Shown here: piece by piece, positions 27,923 to 35,988 of the stretch
Layout: every line of letters starts with the position of its first letter
Numbering within the stretch: position 1 is the stretch's first letter
Assembly (NCBI GenBank): GCA_949284175.1
Contig: CASDVE010000001.1
Coordinates: 186,001 to 250,000, forward strand
Length of the DNA: 64,000 nt
From: an uncultured Eubacteriales bacterium
Lineage (GTDB): Bacteria; Bacillota; Clostridia; Lachnospirales; Lachnospiraceae
Direction of reading: 5' to 3'
Made by a program: the position numbers and the translations under genes
Notes under the pieces: generated by a model
What the model was told of the DNA's origin: nothing
Database searches by the model: none
The model's input: the letters and a program-made list of their open reading frames with translations, nothing else

Positions 27923-28236
27923 CTCTCTTTCCTTTCCATAAACCTTTGAAATGCCATTTTAACTGAACCCTCGTTATTTCCACCACCCATATTGATAGCA
28001 ACTTGTCGCCAAGTCATACCGTCAATAAAACGAAAGCGAATAATTCTTCTAATATGGCTATCTTCTATTGAATTAACAAATATCTCAACTTGACTTGCTA
28101 CATCGATCAATTTTTCTTCCGCTTTAGACAATTGATTTCTGTAACGAATCAAAGACTGCTTCTTTCGCCTATATTCCGGTGTGGGAAACCCGCTAATCTT
28201 GAAATGTTCTATTCCTCCCATACCACCAGATACCAC
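27916..28236 (-). CDS. Sigma-70 region-4-like phage regulator (DUF1492/ArpU type)
   Basis: 106 aa starting at GTG 28236. C-terminal helix-turn-helix RRIIRFRFIDGMTWRQVA followed by NNEGSVKMAFQRFMERK is typical of small phage late-gene regulators resembling sigma region 4. N-terminal helices are charged. Might redirect host RNA polymerase. Confidence 0.6.
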
Positions 28237-28251
28237 GTCACCAACTGCTCC

Positions 28252-28452
28252 TTACCATAACTTCTTTGAACCGCTTTTACCACGAGTAATTAAGTTGTTA
28301 TCTACGATACTCCACAAACGATTCAAACGCTCTGGATTCAGTACGTCCTCAATTCCTACAACGATATCATCGATCAGCATTAATCCTGAACAGTCACAAG
28401 CACCATTCAGAGTACCATAAATAGATCGGCTTGTAATGGACTTATATTTCAT
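28252..28452 (-). CDS. Small hypothetical protein
   Basis: 66 aa beginning MKYKSITSRSIYGTLNGACD. No recognised motif; lies between the regulator and the recombinase-like fragment. Confidence 0.45.
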   Translation of the reverse strand: MKYKSITSRSIYGTLNGACDCSGLMLIDDIVVGIEDVLNPERLNRLWSIVDNNLITRGKSGSKKLW

Positions 28453-28467
28453 TTTATATTCCTTCTT

Positions 28468-29013
28468 TCATTGTTCTAAATAATAATTTGTTTTATACAA
28501 CTTACGCCGTTCAACATCCAGTCTTTCTGCAATATCAGATTGTGTTATTAATGATTTCTTCTGATCTAAAGAGTAACAAATATATCCAATCCTACTATAA
28601 AAATCTTTGTAATTAAATCCTAAATGCTTGAGTAATGCAATATGACTATACCACAATTCTGATAATTTTCTTTTCTGTAAACCACTCGCATTAAGACTTC
28701 TTTCAAATTTCTTATACAAGTAAATTTTCGTATTTGTGAAAATACGCCCATTACCTTTTGATTTAATATAAATTTCCAGTTCGCTCATAAGTGAAGCAGG
28801 AACCATAACCTTTCTATCTCTTTTTTTGAATTTATCTTCTATCGATATAGTTTGTTCATCAAAATTGAAATCCTTTGGTGTAAGGGCTAACAATTCACCT
28901 ACACGAATTCCACACCAATAAAGTATTTCAAAGGTCAGATAATCTTCTCGATTATTTACGGTCTCTATAAATCTTGAATATTCTTCTAATGTTAAATAGT
29001 TTTTGTTTTCCAT
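28468..29013 (-). CDS. Degenerate tyrosine-recombinase-like protein
   Basis: 181 aa from ATG 29013 (GGAGG upstream). 'LYWCGIRVGELLALTPKD' is box I with its arginine (R37), but the family's 'LRHSH..LL...G' is LWYSHIALLKHLGF (second Arg missing) and no active-site Tyr follows. The C-terminus has an extra HTH-like segment (TQSDIAERLDVERRK). Either a decayed integrase or an MrpR-style regulator. Confidence 0.6.
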   Translation of the reverse strand: MENKNYLTLEEYSRFIETVNNREDYLTFEILYWCGIRVGELLALTPKDFNFDEQTISIEDKFKKRDRKVMVPASLMSELEIYIKSKGNGRIFTNTKIYLYKKFERSLNASGLQKRKLSELWYSHIALLKHLGFNYKDFYSRIGYICYSLDQKKSLITQSDIAERLDVERRKLYKTNYYLEQ

Positions 29014-29031
29014 ACTTACCTCCACTAAATA

Positions 29032-29136
29032 TTATCTTACATGGTCATACTCATCACGGTAAGGAAACATCCTTTCAAGATCTCTCAATCCTCTATCATC
29101 AATATAAGTTTTTACAATCTTTCTCGTTTTGCTCAC
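29032..29136 (-). CDS. Possible small protein
   Basis: 34 aa, GTG start with GGAG overlapping it; reads SKTRKIVKTYIDDRGLRDLE and so on. Composition looks coding but the short site spacing makes it uncertain. Confidence 0.3.
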   Translation of the reverse strand: MSKTRKIVKTYIDDRGLRDLERMFPYRDEYDHVR

Positions 29137-29154
29137 TCCAATCAAAGTTATATT

Positions 29155-29244
29155 TTATTTTTGTCTATACTCTTTTAACAACGCTATATTCTTGTTCTGT
29201 ATCGTGTTTATTCTATGCAATTCATATTCTAATTCTCTTAACAT
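29155..29244 (-). CDS. Small helical protein
   Basis: 29 aa, ATG 29244 with AGGGGGA upstream; MLRELEYELHRINTIQ is a short amphipathic helix. Many phages carry such micro-genes. Confidence 0.45.
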   Translation of the reverse strand: MLRELEYELHRINTIQNKNIALLKEYRQK

Positions 29245-29255
29245 TTTATCCCCCT

Positions 29256-29666
29256 TTACCAATTGCTAGTATTTGTGATATTTTTTCTTTGAAGACAAAG
29301 TCTACATTCTACTTCTGTAACCATTCCAATAGCAGTTGGTGTTAAAATATAACGTACTCCACATGCTTTTATTTTTTCATGCTTTTCAAAATGAGTTTCT
29401 ATAAACTCTTTCGCTGCTTCCTTTTCTTGCTCATCCATAATATATAAGGAATTTCTTCTAATTTCGCATATTTCTTTCTCATATTTAGCAATTTCTTCGT
29501 CTTGAGAGTAAGTTTCTAACTTATCTCTCAACTCTTCATTCTCTTCTTCAATATCTCTAACATAATCCACCAGTGCTTTCAGTGATTCTTCAATTGGATA
29601 AATATTAGAGAATTGAGTATTCCCGAACTCGTCTACAACAATTTTTGTTTTTTCTAAATTAAACAT
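29256..29666 (-). CDS. Hypothetical protein with coiled coil and CxxC
   Basis: 136 aa. Central helix (DIEEENEELRDKLETYSQDE), C-terminal 'ECRLCLQRKN' plus an upstream Cys. Its ATG overlaps the preceding stop as TAATG. Confidence 0.6.
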   Translation of the reverse strand: MFNLEKTKIVVDEFGNTQFSNIYPIEESLKALVDYVRDIEEENEELRDKLETYSQDEEIAKYEKEICEIRRNSLYIMDEQEKEAAKEFIETHFEKHEKIKACGVRYILTPTAIGMVTEVECRLCLQRKNITNTSNW

Positions 29667-29839
29667 TATTCTACACTCTCCTTTTCTTTCTCGTTTCTTC
29701 TAACATTATCTTCTTCTAAAACACAAGCATAGATTCTATCAATACTAGGCATTATGCAACCCAAGTCTTCATTATAACAATCACATTTATAACATGGACA
29801 AGGATTGAATTTTTCTGGGTACTCTTTACTTATCATCAT
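29666..29839 (-). CDS. Small Cys-rich protein
   Basis: 57 aa: FNPCPCYKCDCYNED then LGCIMPS, a dense metal-binding cluster. Stop overlaps the next start (TAATG) and its own start overlaps the previous gene, typical tight phage packing. Confidence 0.55.
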   Translation of the reverse strand: MMISKEYPEKFNPCPCYKCDCYNEDLGCIMPSIDRIYACVLEEDNVRRNEKEKESVE

Positions 29840-29991
29840 TTACCTATCTTCACTTTCTTAATTTTCTTGCATTTAGTACATCTAAAACCATATTCAACAT
29901 CCTCATATCCTTGTTTTTCATTTCCATTGAAAATCCTATAGTCAAACTCCCAGTTGTGCTTGCAAAATAATTTTCTACCAAATAATTTCAT
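29836..29991 (-). CDS. Small zinc-binding protein
   Basis: 51 aa: LFCKHNWEF and GFRCTKCKKIKK give C-x-H ... CxxC. ATG 29991 follows GAGG. Function unknown. Confidence 0.55.
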   Translation of the reverse strand: MKLFGRKLFCKHNWEFDYRIFNGNEKQGYEDVEYGFRCTKCKKIKKVKIGK

Positions 29992-30005
29992 TTAATTCCT
30001 CTTTC

Positions 30006-30332
30006 TTACAATATCCTCTCAATTCTAAGGACATAATATTTTTCCCCTGGTTCAGCTCCCCATTCCGCTTTTCCTTCTCCGATAGAAAGAAGGCAACGAG
30101 CTACTATTTCTGGGCTATCTTTTGAATAACCGTTTCTAAATGTAACGATTATTCCCTTCGAGCATTCTTTCTTTTTCAATGATTCTTTAATATCTTCGAA
30201 CTTTGATTCGGTAAATCCAATTGCTTTTAAAAATCTTACATCCCAATATCTTTTTATTTCCCTATACTCCTCTTTCTTCTCTCCCCTGCTAATCATATCA
30301 AACCATTTTTTCTTTATCGGCAAAATGAGCAT
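30006..30332 (-). CDS. ASCH-domain protein
   Basis: 108 aa. 'LILPIKKKWFDMISRGEKKE' and 'EYREIKRYWDVRF' are the ASCH (PUA-like) signature; KGIIVTFRNGYS and GAEPGEKYYVLRI follow. ASCH domains bind RNA or act as amidohydrolases on modified nucleosides. Confidence 0.75.
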   Translation of the reverse strand: MLILPIKKKWFDMISRGEKKEEYREIKRYWDVRFLKAIGFTESKFEDIKESLKKKECSKGIIVTFRNGYSKDSPEIVARCLLSIGEGKAEWGAEPGEKYYVLRIERIL

Positions 30333-30373
30333 TTTATCACCTCTTCTCTCCTAATCTACCTTTTGTTTAATGC

Positions 30374-30393
30374 TAGGGAGGGATTTCCCCTCC
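30374..30393. terminator. GC-rich hairpin after the 243-aa gene
   Basis: AGGGAGGGATTTCCCCTCCC lies 15 bp past the stop at 30408; GC stem of 6 bp, weak T-run. A likely but not perfect terminator. Confidence 0.35.
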
Positions 30394-30407
30394 CCATACA
30401 ACAATTA

Positions 30408-31139
30408 TTATCCAATAATCGTAATATCTCCGTCTTCATCGTTCAACTCATCACGTAAGTATCGCTTAATTGCATTTACTGCTGTATATTTCCACAAACC
30501 GCCATCTGCGGACACCAATTTAAAAGTTGGTTCCCCGGTTGTCCCCTCTTTAATACGAAATACGAACTTGCTTTCCGGCTGTTCTACTTCCAAAAATGTT
30601 CTGTATGGTGCAAGAACTACTGGATTAGGGACTAATACATCCTCCCTGCTCGCAATACCACGTTTAATAGTCGTTTTCTGAGTACATCCATCATCACCAT
30701 AGTTCGATGTTGCTTTATTTTCCACGTTACCAGCTACTTTCAAAATCAATTCTGTTTCCTCACTTTGAACAAAAGCGGTCTGCATATTGATAACGAAATC
30801 TTCTTGACTGTAATATCTATCAAACTCAAAACCATTTGGATTCGTTGTGACTTCAAACAACACCTCTCTATCTCGCTCTTGCAACAGTCCTGAAAGTAAC
30901 CTCACTTTTGTTGGACTAACTACATGAAGAATCATTGTACTTCTCAATTCTTCTTTTCTGCCTTTTATGTAATCAATTAACGATGTAAGACTAGAAGCAG
31001 TCAGTGGTTCCGCCTTATCTTCTTGTCCATAACGCTGTAAATCTTTTGTACAGTATGTTTTCCCTGCAATTTCTAACACTTCTGGTTTCGCTGTTTCTTC
31101 TCCTAAACCTACTAAATAACTAATTGCTTTTTGTAACAT
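30408..31139 (-). CDS. Conserved phage protein paired with the 142-aa gene
   Basis: 243 aa, mixed alpha/beta ('LTSLIDYIKGRKEELRST', 'ILHVVSPTKVRLLSG', 'EDFVINMQTAFV'). The pattern resembles the DUF2303/YfdQ-like phage group. Usually found next to the following 'replication terminator'-annotated family. No catalytic motif. Confidence 0.6.
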   Translation of the reverse strand: MLQKAISYLVGLGEETAKPEVLEIAGKTYCTKDLQRYGQEDKAEPLTASSLTSLIDYIKGRKEELRSTMILHVVSPTKVRLLSGLLQERDREVLFEVTTNPNGFEFDRYYSQEDFVINMQTAFVQSEETELILKVAGNVENKATSNYGDDGCTQKTTIKRGIASREDVLVPNPVVLAPYRTFLEVEQPESKFVFRIKEGTTGEPTFKLVSADGGLWKYTAVNAIKRYLRDELNDEDGDITIIG

Positions 31140-31152
31140 CTCTTTTTCCTCC

Positions 31153-31581
31153 TTATGCTTGTTTACTTCTTAAATCCACTACTTTCCCAGTATTTTCTTC
31201 ACTTTCAAAAATTTCCCCTGTTTCCGGATCAAAAGCTCTTGTTTCCTTTTCTTCTTCCTGCTTTAAATCTCCAATTGACATTTGTCCAGGAATCTGCTTC
31301 CCTACCTCAACACATTCAACTTCTCCTGTCTCTAGGTTAATTCCCATATTCATGGCGGTGGACACAGAAAGAGTTGGTGCTAACGTTGCCTTTGTTTCAA
31401 TATTGGTTAACACAAGATCCCTTTCATCATTCGGTTTAAATGTAATCGTTGCCACGATTTTTCTTGTTTTCTTAGGATCTGTGTTCGGATCTTGAATGTT
31501 ACTGGCCACTTGAGCAAGTGCTCTATTAATCTGTTGGCTTAATGCTCCTTGAGCGAATTTTTCTAAATCTTGATGTTGCAT
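31153..31581 (-). CDS. Conserved phage protein (annotated elsewhere as replication terminator protein)
   Basis: 142 aa. 'QDPNTDPKKTRKIVATITFK' and 'ETGEVECVEVGKQIPGQ' are typical of a very common Firmicutes phage family carried under that name without proof of function. AAGGAGAAC precedes ATG 31581. Confidence 0.65.
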   Translation of the reverse strand: MQHQDLEKFAQGALSQQINRALAQVASNIQDPNTDPKKTRKIVATITFKPNDERDLVLTNIETKATLAPTLSVSTAMNMGINLETGEVECVEVGKQIPGQMSIGDLKQEEEKETRAFDPETGEIFESEENTGKVVDLRSKQA

Positions 31582-31603
31582 AATAGTTCTCCTTTCTTAT
31601 CTC

Positions 31604-31633
31604 CCTCTGACAGCCTTTTACAACTGCCAGAGG
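31604..31633 (-). promoter_or_regulatory. Leader hairpin
   Basis: 10-bp stem CCTCTGGCAG/CTGTCAGAGG (one G-U) 20 bp upstream of the start codon at 31581, between two genes. Either a terminator without T-run or an mRNA leader structure. Confidence 0.4.
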
Positions 31634-31667
31634 TAATACACCATAGCTTTTAATGTGTGATATATAA

Positions 31668-31901
31668 CTAACTGTCCTTTCCGACAGGTGGTGCCAAACT
31701 TACAAAGATTTTTACTTCACCAGTATCTTGTGCTGTTATTAACTCTACCTCTCTCTGCCTAACATTCTCCCATAGTTCCATCCCGTTTCTTTTGTTCTGA
31801 TACCACAAACTTGACATAAACATCACCGCTCCATTATATACTTCTGCAATTTCAAAGCGTGTTCCTTTATCTAAGAGTTGTACCAACTCTTCTACTGTCA
31901 T
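31668..31901 (-). CDS. Small hypothetical protein
   Basis: 77 aa (MTVEELVQLLDKGTRFEIAE ...). Start overlaps the end of the previous gene by 35 nt. No family recognised. Confidence 0.55.
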   Translation of the reverse strand: MTVEELVQLLDKGTRFEIAEVYNGAVMFMSSLWYQNKRNGMELWENVRQREVELITAQDTGEVKIFVSLAPPVGKDS

Positions 31902-32085
31902 TTTCTTTTTCTTCTTTTACTTCTTCTACTTCACGATCCCAGCACTTTTCACAAGTCACTGGCGGAGTACAACAATAAGGTTTTCCTGCGTATCCATAAT
32001 CATATGGACAACTCACACATCCTCCTGGTGCATTTTCACTTATTGCACTAGGATGATTTATTTTTAATTTTTCTCTACAAGTCAT
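31867..32085 (-). CDS. Cys-rich phage protein
   Basis: 72 aa: MTCREKLKINHPSAI, GGCVSCPYDYGY, CEKCWDREV. This 'MTCREKL ... GGC..CP ... C..CWDR' family is frequent in Firmicutes phages; likely zinc-binding. Confidence 0.7.
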   Translation of the reverse strand: MTCREKLKINHPSAISENAPGGCVSCPYDYGYAGKPYCCTPPVTCEKCWDREVEEVKEEKENDSRRVGTTLR

Positions 32086-32135
32086 AATCTTCTTTTCTCT
32101 CCTAAATTTTTATCCAACATTTTTTATTTAGATAT

Positions 32136-32651
32136 CTACCTCTCCACTGGTTCTAATGTAATTTTGTAACACCTTGCATCATATAGGTATACCAATTTCC
32201 CAAAATAATCTTCTTTTTCAAGTGTTACTACATAGCTACCATTAGAGAGTGTCACGGATGCTATTTCTTCCTCAAATTCCTTTTCTATAAACCATCCTCC
32301 AAAACCATCTGTCAACCATACTGTTACTTTTGTTCTAGGTCTTTTCATTAAAATCGCACCATCTTTTTCATCTTCTAAAAAAAGCTTTTTGATTTTTCTT
32401 TCTATTATATTCTCTTCTCGCACTGTATAATTTTCATCATCCTTTTCTATAATTTCTAGATTTTTCCCTCTTCCAAAATCAATAATATCTCCAATTTTAA
32501 ATTCCATCATCATTCTCCTTTCATAATAATTTTTATTGTATAAAAAATGTTTCTTAGGTATCCCCACATAGCCACACCTATGTCCAAGACTCGTAAATAA
32601 AATCACACACTTATATCTTTTATATCTAAACTCTTTTTCTTTATATACCAT
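32136..32651 (-). CDS. Hypothetical protein, apparently an in-frame fusion
   Basis: 171 aa if started at ATG 32651 (GAAGGAG upstream). Residues 1-45 (YKCVILFTSLGHRCGYVGIP) match a separate small phage family that is normally longer; residues 48-171 form a second unit with its own AAAGGAG and ATG codons at 32513-32507. So it is either a fusion after deletion or two nested starts on one frame. Confidence 0.5.
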   Translation of the reverse strand: MVYKEKEFRYKRYKCVILFTSLGHRCGYVGIPKKHFLYNKNYYERRMMMEFKIGDIIDFGRGKNLEIIEKDDENYTVREENIIERKIKKLFLEDEKDGAILMKRPRTKVTVWLTDGFGGWFIEKEFEEEIASVTLSNGSYVVTLEKEDYFGKLVYLYDARCYKITLEPVER

Positions 32652-32671
32652 TTTTTAATTCTCCTTCTTTT

Positions 32672-32899
32672 TTAATAAGTCATTAAAACTTTTCCATCTG
32701 CATCTATAACTTCATATTGCCAATTACTTTGATCCGCTCTTGGAAGTTGGGTTGGATAAATACCACCACATCTTTTTCTACAGAACTTACAGCATTCATT
32801 AAGATTCTTTGTATACAACTTTGTATTTGTATCGCCATCGTTAGGATGCTTGCATGATACTTTTCCTTTGAAAACACTAAAATATCCACATTTACTCAT
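32672..32899 (-). CDS. Small Cys-rich protein
   Basis: 75 aa from ATG 32899 (AAGGAG upstream). Cysteines in KCGYFSVFKGKVSCKH and ECCKFCRKRCGG suggest metal binding. Function unknown. Confidence 0.6.
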   Translation of the reverse strand: MSKCGYFSVFKGKVSCKHPNDGDTNTKLYTKNLNECCKFCRKRCGGIYPTQLPRADQSNWQYEVIDADGKVLMTY

Positions 32900-32952
32900 G
32901 ATTTCTCCTTTTTTTAATTTATCAATCTTATTATTTATTTTAGTGTTAATAG

Positions 32953-33930
32953 TCATATTTCAAGATTTTGAGCAATCTTATTAATAACATTAATCTTCTT
33001 ATCTTCTCTTGTTTTTATATATCTCTTAGTTGCCTCTACGGAACTTTGTCCTAACACTTCTGCAACTAAATATATATCACCTGTTTCTTGATAAAGCATA
33101 GTACCATATGTACTTCTTGCCTTATGTGGAGTAACTTTTTTGTCAATCCCTTTTGTATATTTTTTAAATATTGCTTGTATTGCTCTGACCCCCAAACGCT
33201 TCCACGATTTATTATACTTAGTTACAAACAGTGCATCCACGTCATCTGCCCAACATCCCATGATTTCTTTCCTTTCTCTTATCCAGTCCTCTAATACATC
33301 TTTTGTATTTGATGAAATATTAATAGTTCTTTTTTTATTTAGTTTTTCTACTACCATTATTTTGTGATTTTGGAGATCAATATCTTGTAAATTGATTTCA
33401 TCTGCTGCTGAAACACGTAGTCCAGTAGTAAACAAAAGATAAATAAGACAATAATCTCTTTTTGATTGCCATGTATTTTTGGCATTTCTAATATTATTCC
33501 AAATGACCTTCATTTCTTCTGCATTAAGTGATATAACTTCTTTTTCACTATTATCTTTCATTCTTCTTCCATAAGAATCTATTGGATTTTCAGAAATAAT
33601 TTTATTCCTCTTTAGGAACTTGAAAAAAGTATTTAAAGTAACTATTTTTCGTTGTAAAGTAGAAACTTCCAACTCCCTTCTTCGCTGTACCCAGTCCATA
33701 TATTGATGAACATTTTCTGCTGTTACAAGTTTTGCTTGGTCCTCATCAAAAATTTCAATGCTTTCTTCTTCGTACCAGTTGATAAATTCCATAACAACTG
33801 ATACATATTGCTTTTTACTATTTGGAGTACACATATCTAAGGAATAGTAGAATCTTAAAACTAAATTATTTGTAATTCTATTGAGCGTTTGCTGCTCAAT
33901 CTGCCTCTCATGTTCTCTTCTTCCTTCCAT
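32953..33930 (-). CDS. Tyrosine recombinase (XerC/D-like)
   Basis: 325 aa. Core-binding domain (residues ~15-105), catalytic domain with R172 (TTGLRVSA), K199/200, H269-xx-R272 (TPHKARS), Q295 in LGQSS where His or Trp is usual, and nucleophile Y304 (TKRYIK). Full length. It may resolve multimers of a circular replicon or integrate the phage; next to rep and tub genes a resolvase role is attractive (inference). Confidence 0.85.
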   Translation of the reverse strand: MEGRREHERQIEQQTLNRITNNLVLRFYYSLDMCTPNSKKQYVSVVMEFINWYEEESIEIFDEDQAKLVTAENVHQYMDWVQRRRELEVSTLQRKIVTLNTFFKFLKRNKIISENPIDSYGRRMKDNSEKEVISLNAEEMKVIWNNIRNAKNTWQSKRDYCLIYLLFTTGLRVSAADEINLQDIDLQNHKIMVVEKLNKKRTINISSNTKDVLEDWIRERKEIMGCWADDVDALFVTKYNKSWKRLGVRAIQAIFKKYTKGIDKKVTPHKARSTYGTMLYQETGDIYLVAEVLGQSSVEATKRYIKTREDKKINVINKIAQNLEI

Positions 33931-34202
33931 CAGAATCTCACTCCTTTCAAATCAGAAAATCGGATTTCATGTATTCTTATCATTTTACATATATTTTGAA
34001 AATTTTTTTTAGTTAATTCAATTTCCATTTTTTGTTGAATTTCATTATCAATCTTCATCAATGATTTTTTTCTCTCAATGTTAAGAATATCATTTAATTC
34101 ATCTTCTTTCAATATTTTTTTTAGTTTTATTGATATTCTTCTTAATTCCTCTTTTGAGCTCATGTTAAATTCAGCTTTCTTAGCATATTTTATTAAATAC
34201 AT
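33930..34202 (-). CDS. Small helical protein between rep and recombinase
   Basis: 90 aa, Lys/Glu-rich helices. Start and stop abut its neighbours, so it is part of a rep-orf-recombinase unit. Function unknown. Confidence 0.55.
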   Translation of the reverse strand: MYLIKYAKKAEFNMSSKEELRRISIKLKKILKEDELNDILNIERKKSLMKIDNEIQQKMEIELTKKNFQNICKMIRIHEIRFSDLKGVRF

Positions 34203-35273
34203 CTATTCATCCTCCCAGTTATTATATTTATATGAGGTGTTGAAGAAATTTCGACTCTTTACACCACCTGTAATTTTTTGGTTATAAAGCAAAGTTATAA
34301 TCCACGCCTTTAAATTTTTAATAGGCTTTTCATATTTTTCAATTGTCCAAATTACTTCTTGTACATCCAAACAGTCCAGTTTTCTAAACGTACTTTTAAC
34401 AACAGAAGCATTCTTCTGTTCTTTGTTAACTCTAATAAATTCTTCTGGACTCATTAAAACATCGCACATAACATTTTTAATGTTCTCTAGGATCTTTTCG
34501 TCCATAAATCTTTCATGAAGTATATCATATTCTATCTGCTGTTCCACCTCCTTCTCAATTCGTTCTAACTCATTCACTTCTTCATTCTTCTTAGATTGAT
34601 CTGAATGATTTGTATTGTAATCTTTAGTATTGTAATCTATGTATTTGTCTGGACATTCTTGTCCATAGGGTATAGACGAATTTGTCCATAGGGTATGGAC
34701 ATTTTTGTCCATAGGGGTATCTGATGTGGATAACTTTGTGGACAACTTATCTAATGTATCTTCTCCCTTAGAATCCTCTTCTTTAAATTTCCCATCTTCT
34801 TGCTTATTTTCCTTTACGTTCTCATTCTCTTTTGTAAATGGAAATGTGATTTTTTTTAGTTCTTCTACGTTAAGTTCAATATACATAACGTTATTAAGAA
34901 CCTTACCATTTACATCAAGTTTCCTAAAGATTCGCTTTATAATTTTCTTACCTTCCAAAAAAGCAAGCGCTCTTTGTCCCTCTTTTTCGCTAATTCCAAA
35001 CATGTCAGAGAAATACTTATAATTTCTCTGTAACAAATCTGCCTTAAATTTTTTTTTGTATCCAATAAATTGTCCTGTCTGCTCATCCCTTTTTTCTTCT
35101 GGTCTATACCAATAAACAATATCCGATAAAATAACAATTGCATGTAGGTATGGTTTATTGGTTTTTTCTTTTTTTAGTGTTTTATACCATATATGAGGAG
35201 TAATATTCCCCATTATAGAGATTGTGGATAACTTATCTACAATCTCATTCCCTGTACTTAAACTAAAATTCAT
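34203..35273 (-). CDS. Replication initiator with winged-helix N-terminus
   Basis: 356 aa. Residues ~35-135 (AIVILSDIVYWYRPE, DMFGISEKEGQRALAFLE, KKIIKRIFRKL) match the winged-helix domain of plasmid/phage replication initiators; a low-complexity linker (~150-220) and a helical C-terminus follow. The linker DNA contains three iterons and two DnaA-box-like sites (34659-34745), and a third TGTGGATAA lies at the 5' end near 35224. Initiators with the origin inside the gene are known from Firmicutes plasmids. Confidence 0.7.
   Translation of the reverse strand: MNFSLSTGNEIVDKLSTISIMGNITPHIWYKTLKKEKTNKPYLHAIVILSDIVYWYRPEEKRDEQTGQFIGYKKKFKADLLQRNYKYFSDMFGISEKEGQRALAFLEGKKIIKRIFRKLDVNGKVLNNVMYIELNVEELKKITFPFTKENENVKENKQEDGKFKEEDSKGEDTLDKLSTKLSTSDTPMDKNVHTLWTNSSIPYGQECPDKYIDYNTKDYNTNHSDQSKKNEEVNELERIEKEVEQQIEYDILHERFMDEKILENIKNVMCDVLMSPEEFIRVNKEQKNASVVKSTFRKLDCLDVQEVIWTIEKYEKPIKNLKAWIITLLYNQKITGGVKSRNFFNTSYKYNNWEDE
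34659..34745. other. Candidate replication origin inside the rep gene: iterons plus DnaA boxes
   Basis: Three copies of TTGTCCATAGGGTAT (34659, 34682, 34705; the third has an extra G), spaced 23 bp, then TGTGGATAA (34725-34733, a perfect DnaA box) and TGTGGACAA (34737-34745). Because of the extra base the copies are translated in three different reading frames (TPMDK, HTLWT, IPYGQ), so selection is on DNA, not protein. Confidence 0.7.
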
Positions 35274-35293
35274 TTTACTCCTCCTATTACTAA

Positions 35294-35327
35294 AAAATAA
35301 TAAGAGGAAGAATCCTCTTATTATTTT
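35294..35327. terminator. Bidirectional terminator
   Basis: 15-bp perfect stem AAAATAATAAGAGGA/TCCTCTTATTATTTT with a 4-nt loop, A-tract on one side and T-tract on the other. It overlaps the stop codon of the 35321-35930 gene and precedes rep. Confidence 0.8.
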
Positions 35328-35930
35328 TTTACTACTTCCTTTTCATCGGACTGCGGATTATACACAGGATCAACTAACTCTCCATGTATATAAACATTTA
35401 AATCTGAAACAGCTTCTGATAACTCCTTGGAAAATGTTCCAGAATCAGAAAAATGATGATCTTTCAAAAAATATCTTAGAATAATATCTAATCTATTCTT
35501 TTCATCTTCTATGAAGTAGACATTGTCTCGGTGCCAATTATCTGTAATTAACTTATATAAATCAATGTCCACATTATATTTTTTTGGGATGCTCATCACT
35601 ATGTCATTACCACATTGAGAATATTGTTTATTTCTTATAATAGACCCCACAGTTGCAATCCATTTATTTCCATTTTTTTCACAAAGAATTTTCTGTTCTT
35701 TGGGTAAAGAATACAAACTATATCTATATTCTTCTCTTCTGACTTTTTGTTCTTCTACTACATCATTGTATTTTCCTTGGTCCACTCTTGCATCCTTTAT
35801 GCAATTTTTAATTAAAGAAAAAATATAAATAAGGAATATAGCCAATATTGATGCAAATGATCCATTGAACATACAAAACAAACATAACAGAATGAATATT
35901 ATGATTTTTTTCAAGGCTGTATCACTCATC
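35321..35930 (-). CDS. Membrane-anchored protein downstream of tubZ
   Basis: 202 aa from ATG 35930 (GGAGG upstream). One long N-terminal hydrophobic stretch (residues ~6-40), then a soluble region. No recognised family. Because it follows tubZ it could anchor or modulate partition, but nothing in the sequence proves this. Confidence 0.6.
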
Positions 35931-35970
35931 TTTTCCTCCATTATACACATGAAATATTTTTTTTACAATT

Positions 35971-35988
35971 ATTTTATTTAGTTTTACG
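35971..35988 (-). promoter_or_regulatory. Phage promoter-like motif
   Basis: Minus strand AAAACTAAATAAAATA, overlapping the tubZ stop codon and 41 bp before ATG 35930. Same core as the 55-kb motif family; coding constraint on the tubZ end weakens the case. Confidence 0.3.
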
